Position numbers and translations under genes: made by a program. The notes beneath the pieces are model-generated. The model was not told the DNA's origin and made no database searches. It was given only the letters and a program-made list of their open reading frames with translations. Shown one piece after another: positions 58,410 to 64,000 of a stretch of 64,000 nucleotides of DNA. Source of the DNA: Gymnothorax reevesii (lineage: Eukaryota; Chordata; Actinopteri; Anguilliformes; Muraenidae); NCBI GenBank assembly GCA_029721435.1, contig CM056592.1, positions 35,537,611 through 35,601,610 on the forward strand. The letters are read 5' to 3'. Every line of letters starts with the position of its first letter. Position 1 is the first letter of the stretch.

Positions 58410-59890
58410 ACTGAGTACAAATGAAAACGCACCACTTGAAAAAAGTCAATATTTAAGTTCAAATGAACTTCAATATAATTTTTATTCAACAACAACACTA
58501 CAGTGACGTCACCCGACATGCCAGGTGCAAGAAATACGAGAATTTCAAGTTAACTGTAACGCTAGGCAATTTTTTGCAAAAACGCAACATCTTGCACGCC
58601 CACCACGGGAAAAATGAATTTCACTCTGAATTTGTGCACACATTGCCTTTAAAAGCATGTGAATCCGAATAAAATTTCACTTCTTCACTGACACTTGTGA
58701 AACATCGACACTATGCCGCGACTTACAGCCCCTGAACAGGAACGTGCCATAGGCATGCTTCAAATTGGCGCCAGCACCAGGGAAATTGCCAGACAAGACT
58801 CCATCAAAGGTTTCTGCAAACGGGGAGCACTCGGGACCGTCCTCGACCGGGTCAACAACGTGTGACAACGGCACGTCAGGACCGTCAGATCGTACGGGAT
58901 CATATCCGAGACCGAACGCTACCAGCGACAAGAACGGCTGCTCAAGTCCAAGGACGACGTGGATTCATTCACCCCAACACCGTACGGAACCGCCTGCGAG
59001 CTGCAGGCCTGCATGCACGACGTCCTTATTTCGACCCCATATTGACGGATCGTCACAGAAACCAGCGTCTACAGTGGGCAAACGGGCACCAGAATTGGCG
59101 ACTACAACAATGGCACGGTGTCATCTTTTCTGACGAGTCACGATTTCACTTAAGGAACGCAGATGGCCGTATACGTGTTTGGCGGAGACGTGGTGAACAT
59201 TATAACGCCGATTGTGTCGTTCAAACAGACCGTTGGGGTGGTGGCAGCGTTATGGTGTGGGGTGGAATAAGCTACCATCACAGAACCCCTCTCCATATCT
59301 GCAGAGGAAGGGTGAACGGCTTCTACTCCCGGGACCAAGTGCTGCAGAACCATGTTGTGCCATTCTTCAACCAACACCACGATGTCCACACGTTCCAACA
59401 GGACAACGCTAGGGCACACACTGCAAGGGTGTCCATGCAGTTCCTTGCACAGCAGAACATCCCCGTGCTTCAGTGGCCAGCTCTGTCACCCGACCTCTCC
59501 CCTATCGAGCACTTATGGGATGAAATTGGACGACGTCTTTCACGTCGACGCCAGATGGACAACATCCGAGAACTTGAGGTTGCCCTTGTTCAGGAGTGGA
59601 ATGCTATCCCTCAGAACACTATCCAGGGACTGATCAACTCCATGCGACGATGATTCACCGCATGTGTCAATGCAAATGGCGGTCACACCCGTTATTGACT
59701 TTCCTGTTTGACCCTTACACCAGTTAAACCTCTCTCGCGCATTAACATTATCGTGAATGAAATTGAATGATGTTTACATGTCTTCTTAAATCATTCATTA
59801 TCTCAAATGCATCATACGTATATACTTCACATATCAATCCGTGGAGCTATTCCAGATTTCGTGAGTGGTGCGTTTTCATTTGTACTCAGT
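58410..59890 (+). mobile_element. Tc1-like transposon, full copy within the array
   Basis: Perfect 27-bp terminal inverted repeats at 58410-58436 and 59864-59890 (ACTGAGTACAAATGAAAACG at the left start). Flanks are TA-rich but not a perfect TA pair. It splits a ~150-bp unit between ccaaatata and tatcttatac. The single transposase on the + strand is defective. Confidence 0.9.
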
Positions 59891-60435
59891 ATATCTTATA
59901 CACTAAAATAAGTTGTTTTACTCAGAAAACTATTAAGAAAACCGTTTCTTTCCAATAACTAATTCCACTTCTGACCCTTTTAATGGACCCACATCAGCCG
60001 CACAAAAAGTCAGAGAACATTTCACTGTGTAATTTCTGAATAAAGGCCCTTTAAATATTGAAACAAGATGATCCACTTACGTAGAGAAAATTACTTGGAG
60101 GAAACTAACTGTTGCCAATAACTACTATCCACAACTGATACATTCTACCAATACTCTGGTAGCTGCTCCATGATTTCCATAACATTTCACTGCAGAGTTT
60201 TAGAATAAAGGCCCAAAGCACAAAAACAACGTCCTCTTCAAAAAATTACTAAAACTGTCTGTTTCCAATCAGTAATTCCATTTCAGACACATTTTTGAAG
60301 ACCCCATTTAGCTGCATCCCATTCCAGAAAATTTTACTTTGGAATTTTCAGAATGAGGGCCCTCCAAATATGTTGTAAACCAAAACAAGATATGTTCTAG
60401 AATTGACTTCAAGAAAACATGCCGTTTCCAAAAAA
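58474..60435 (+). repeat. 1,962-bp direct repeat, unit 1
   Basis: This segment and 60436-62397 align at a constant offset of 1,962 with one mismatch seen (C at 58496, G at 60458). It starts inside the Tc1-like element's left end and stops in array sequence to the right. The junction shares ATA with both edges. Confidence 0.95.
58713..59653 (+). pseudogene. Tc1-like DD34E transposase, copy 1, N-terminal frameshift
   Basis: The start MPRLTAPEQERAIGMLQIGA leads into the first HTH (STREIARQ), which then loses frame near 58800-58825. The family text TGSTRDRPRPGQQRVTTARQ continues in another frame. From 58862 a 263-codon frame is open: WHGVIFSDESRF with Asp91, GGGSVMVWGGIS, FQQDNARAHTA with Asp181 and SPDLSPIEH with Glu216 (34 residues between). 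The C-terminus stops after INSMRR, shorter than usual. The catalytic triad is intact but the DNA-binding half is broken. Confidence 0.92.
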
Positions 60436-62397
60436 TATAATTTTTATTCAACAACAAGACTACAGTGACGTCACCCGACATGCCAGGTGCAAGAAATACG
60501 AGAATTTCAAGTTAACTGTAACGCTAGGCAATTTTTTGCAAAAACGCAACATCTTGCACGCCCACCACGGGAAAAATGAATTTCACTCTGAATTTGTGCA
60601 CACATTGCCTTTAAAAGCATGTGAATCCGAATAAAATTTCACTTCTTCACTGACACTTGTGAAACATCGACACTATGCCGCGACTTACAGCCCCTGAACA
60701 GGAACGTGCCATAGGCATGCTTCAAATTGGCGCCAGCACCAGGGAAATTGCCAGACAAGACTCCATCAAAGGTTTCTGCAAACGGGGAGCACTCGGGACC
60801 GTCCTCGACCGGGTCAACAACGTGTGACAACGGCACGTCAGGACCGTCAGATCGTACGGGATCATATCCGAGACCGAACGCTACCAGCGACAAGAACGGC
60901 TGCTCAAGTCCAAGGACGACGTGGATTCATTCACCCCAACACCGTACGGAACCGCCTGCGAGCTGCAGGCCTGCATGCACGACGTCCTTATTTCGACCCC
61001 ATATTGACGGATCGTCACAGAAACCAGCGTCTACAGTGGGCAAACGGGCACCAGAATTGGCGACTACAACAATGGCACGGTGTCATCTTTTCTGACGAGT
61101 CACGATTTCACTTAAGGAACGCAGATGGCCGTATACGTGTTTGGCGGAGACGTGGTGAACATTATAACGCCGATTGTGTCGTTCAAACAGACCGTTGGGG
61201 TGGTGGCAGCGTTATGGTGTGGGGTGGAATAAGCTACCATCACAGAACCCCTCTCCATATCTGCAGAGGAAGGGTGAACGGCTTCTACTCCCGGGACCAA
61301 GTGCTGCAGAACCATGTTGTGCCATTCTTCAACCAACACCACGATGTCCACACGTTCCAACAGGACAACGCTAGGGCACACACTGCAAGGGTGTCCATGC
61401 AGTTCCTTGCACAGCAGAACATCCCCGTGCTTCAGTGGCCAGCTCTGTCACCCGACCTCTCCCCTATCGAGCACTTATGGGATGAAATTGGACGACGTCT
61501 TTCACGTCGACGCCAGATGGACAACATCCGAGAACTTGAGGTTGCCCTTGTTCAGGAGTGGAATGCTATCCCTCAGAACACTATCCAGGGACTGATCAAC
61601 TCCATGCGACGATGATTCACCGCATGTGTCAATGCAAATGGCGGTCACACCCGTTATTGACTTTCCTGTTTGACCCTTACACCAGTTAAACCTCTCTCGC
61701 GCATTAACATTATCGTGAATGAAATTGAATGATGTTTACATGTCTTCTTAAATCATTCATTATCTCAAATGCATCATACGTATATACTTCACATATCAAT
61801 CCGTGGAGCTATTCCAGATTTCGTGAGTGGTGCGTTTTCATTTGTACTCAGTATATCTTATACACTAAAATAAGTTGTTTTACTCAGAAAACTATTAAGA
61901 AAACCGTTTCTTTCCAATAACTAATTCCACTTCTGACCCTTTTAATGGACCCACATCAGCCGCACAAAAAGTCAGAGAACATTTCACTGTGTAATTTCTG
62001 AATAAAGGCCCTTTAAATATTGAAACAAGATGATCCACTTACGTAGAGAAAATTACTTGGAGGAAACTAACTGTTGCCAATAACTACTATCCACAACTGA
62101 TACATTCTACCAATACTCTGGTAGCTGCTCCATGATTTCCATAACATTTCACTGCAGAGTTTTAGAATAAAGGCCCAAAGCACAAAAACAACGTCCTCTT
62201 CAAAAAATTACTAAAACTGTCTGTTTCCAATCAGTAATTCCATTTCAGACACATTTTTGAAGACCCCATTTAGCTGCATCCCATTCCAGAAAATTTTACT
62301 TTGGAATTTTCAGAATGAGGGCCCTCCAAATATGTTGTAAACCAAAACAAGATATGTTCTAGAATTGACTTCAAGAAAACATGCCGTTTCCAAAAAA
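60436..62397 (+). repeat. 1,962-bp direct repeat, unit 2 (second, left-truncated Tc1-like copy)
   Basis: Second unit of the tandem duplication. It lacks the first 64 bp of the transposon, including the whole left terminal repeat, but keeps the right one at 61826-61852. It therefore cannot have arrived by transposition. Confidence 0.95.
60675..61615 (+). pseudogene. Tc1-like DD34E transposase, copy 2 (same lesions)
   Basis: Identical to copy 1 across the coding region, including the N-terminal frameshift and the early stop after INSMRR. Shared lesions show the gene was already dead when duplicated. The open part is 60824-61615 with Asp91, Asp181 and Glu216. Confidence 0.93.
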
Positions 62398-62589
62398 TAA
62401 TTCCACATCAAGCATATTATAGAGGACCCGAGGTAGCCACTCAAAAGTTTGCAGGGCATTTCACTGTTTTATTTCCAAATATAGGCCCTCCAAATAAGTT
62501 ATTAGCTACCTGAGGTCCTTCAGAGTGAGTCACACATTATTAGTGATATCAAACTGATAGTTTTCTTGAAGTTATATTAATAAAATACT

Positions 62590-63710
62590 GTGTTTTATTG
62601 CTTCATATTTTCAAAGGGCTTTTATTCCGAAATTCTGAGTTGAATAGTTTTGGAACTTTTTTCCAGCTGCGGGGTACTCGAGAATGTGTCTGAAGTAGAA
62701 TTAATGATTGGACAAAAAATGGCTTTCTTTCAACTAATTCCACAGCACAACATCTCATTTCCAATTTGGAGGGCTTTAGTTCTAAAATTCCATAATGCCA
62801 TGCTCTGGAAGTGTTTGACTGAAGCAGAATTACTGACTGGAAACAGACAGTTCCTATAGTAATCTGATAGTAATTTCTGAATTGAACATCTTGATTTATT
62901 CCAATATTTTCAGAGGGCTTCAATTCTGAAATTCCCAAGTCCTGGGAAGTTTTGTGAGGCGACTAGGTTCCTCTTGAATATGACAGAAGTTGAATTCGTG
63001 ACTGGAAACAGACCGTTTCCCTTAATAATTTCCAAGTCATACGCCTTGTTTTAGTGTATTTTTTTTAAAGGCTTCTAATCTTAAAATGTCGGGAACTTTT
63101 TGTGCCATTGCCTGGGGTCCTCTGTGCATCAGACGTGGAATAAGTTATTGGAAACAGTCAATTTTCTTTCAGTACTTTTCAAGTAAAACATCTTGTTCCA
63201 GCACTATATGTTCTCGAAAGGTCTTTACTCTGAAATTCCTCCATGGAAAATTCTGGAACTTTTTTATGCTGACCTCTTGAATGTGTCTCCAGCAGAATTA
63301 GTTTTTGAATACATGCAGCTTTTAGGAGCTTTTAATACAGCATCTTGTTTTAGTGCTTAATTATTTCAAAGGGAATTCATTCTGAAATTCCTCATTCAAT
63401 CTGCAACTTTTTGTGCAACTACCTGGGGTCTTCTTGAACATTTCAGACATAGAATTATTTAGTGGAAACAGAAAATTTTCTCTGAATAATTTTCTGAGTA
63501 GAACATCTTGATGTAGTGGGTGATATATCTTAAAGGCTTTTATTTTGAAATTCCACAATGAAAAGCTTGACAAATTTTTGAGTGGCGACCTGGGGTCCTC
63601 CAGAATGTCTCAGATGTGGAATGGGAACATGACAATTTTCTTTTATAAATTTTTTACTAGAACATTTTGTTTAAGTGCTCGATATTTTCAAAGGGCCAAA
63701 CACAACATAA
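62590..63710 (-). repeat. Right arm: ~150-bp units in inverted orientation
   Basis: The same units as the left arm but reverse-complemented: gaacatcttg, tattttca-agggcttttattctgaaattcc, ggaactttttgtgc and ctggggtcct. The agggct marker recurs near 62614, 62769, 62912, 63068, 63218, 63368, 63532 and 63690, a spacing of 143-164 bp. The turn-around is near 62560-62590. Confidence 0.8.
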
Positions 63711-64000
63711 AGCTATTAACTGAGCATTTAATTGATTAAAGGTAAAGACTAATCCAAAACCTATATCACCCATGTAAATACATAATTGCCCTCTAAACTT
63801 ACTGTAATTGGCTATGCCACCCTTGCCAGCATTTGCGATAGCTGGCAATGAGTGGAGGACTTTGGGCTCTTTTATGTAGAATTGTTTTAATTCAGCCATG
63901 TTAATTCAGAACTTTGTTTTCTTTTGAGCGATTCAGAGAGGGACTTGCTTGTGCGCTTCGGATCATTGAACTTCTGCATAACCCAACTGCACTTGAGCTT
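63711..64000. other. End of window, nothing recognised
   Basis: Sequence after the inverted array. Inverted gccagcatttgcgatagctggc (63828-63849) forms a small hairpin. No gene or known repeat was identified. Confidence 0.4.

Larger units (their letters stand above)
57914..62560 (+). repeat. Left arm: ~150-bp degenerate tandem units
   Basis: Units share the blocks tttcactgtggaattt, ag-aataaaggccctccaaatat, aacaagatgttcta, ctgtctgtttccaata and gaccc-agctgc-caaaaag. The ggccct marker recurs near 58096, 58250, 58392, 60044, 60208, 60356 and 62482. Spacing is about 142-171 bp when the Tc1-like element is excluded. The element and the 1,962-bp duplication lie inside this arm. Confidence 0.8.

Noticed and set aside
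59150..59419. Minus-strand open frame of 89 codons, repeated at 61112-61381
   Set aside because: It lies antisense to the transposase; duplicated only because the whole segment is duplicated.
57914..63710. CRISPR-like array
   Set aside because: The repeats are long, degenerate and contiguous with no unique spacers, in a vertebrate genome; they are satellite-like units.
1..64000. tRNA or other structured RNA genes
   Set aside because: No intact A-box/B-box pair with a cloverleaf was seen; isolated ggttcga-like strings lacked the rest. A tRNAscan run would settle it.

Overview
The window is vertebrate-type nuclear DNA, most likely from a ray-finned fish. The evidence is split genes with GT-AG introns, AATAAA signals, and a dense load of fish-typical mobile elements: Tc1-like DD34E transposons, an L2-type LINE, a Penelope-like element, hAT, Kolobok and other TTAA-flanked elements. 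No bacterial, plasmid or phage signature is present. The species cannot be fixed from sequence alone.

Only two host genes can be supported. The first is the 3' half of dus1l (tRNA-dihydrouridine 16/17 synthase) on the + strand, seven exons from 4266 to 46237 with every splice phase matching. Exons for the catalytic barrel lie to the left of the window. The intron between exons E and F is about 29.8 kb and holds most of the mobile elements. The second is a single-exon-looking class A G-protein-coupled receptor at 52343-53641 (+), with all core landmarks but Asn in place of Asp/Glu in the DRY motif.

Layout: 1-4265, dus1l intron with a minisatellite-type repeat (452-1512) and a hAT-like remnant. 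4266-14501, dus1l exons A-E, with a TTAA-flanked element interrupted by a Tc1-like element (9656-12706) and two short TTAA elements around exon D. 14502-44301, the giant intron, holding hairpin-headed repeats, a TTAA element, a Kolobok-like remnant, a second Tc1-like element, a foldback Penelope-like remnant with a 14-bp target duplication, and an L2 LINE inside a GGTCA-rich tandem array. 44302-46840, the last two dus1l exons and 3'UTR. 46841-52342, intergenic repeats. 52343-53889, the GPCR. 53890-64000, a Tc1-like fossil, then an array of ~150-bp degenerate units that switches orientation near 62.58 kb. The left side of that array carries another Tc1-like element and an almost perfect 1,962-bp tandem duplication.

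The items most worth a second look are that duplication (one mismatch seen in 1,962 bp), the inverted ~150-bp array, a set of dispersed repeats built as hairpin + TCCGTCCGTCTG linker + body, and a short TTAA element ending 18 bp before a dus1l splice acceptor. The two host genes show no functional link beyond adjacency.
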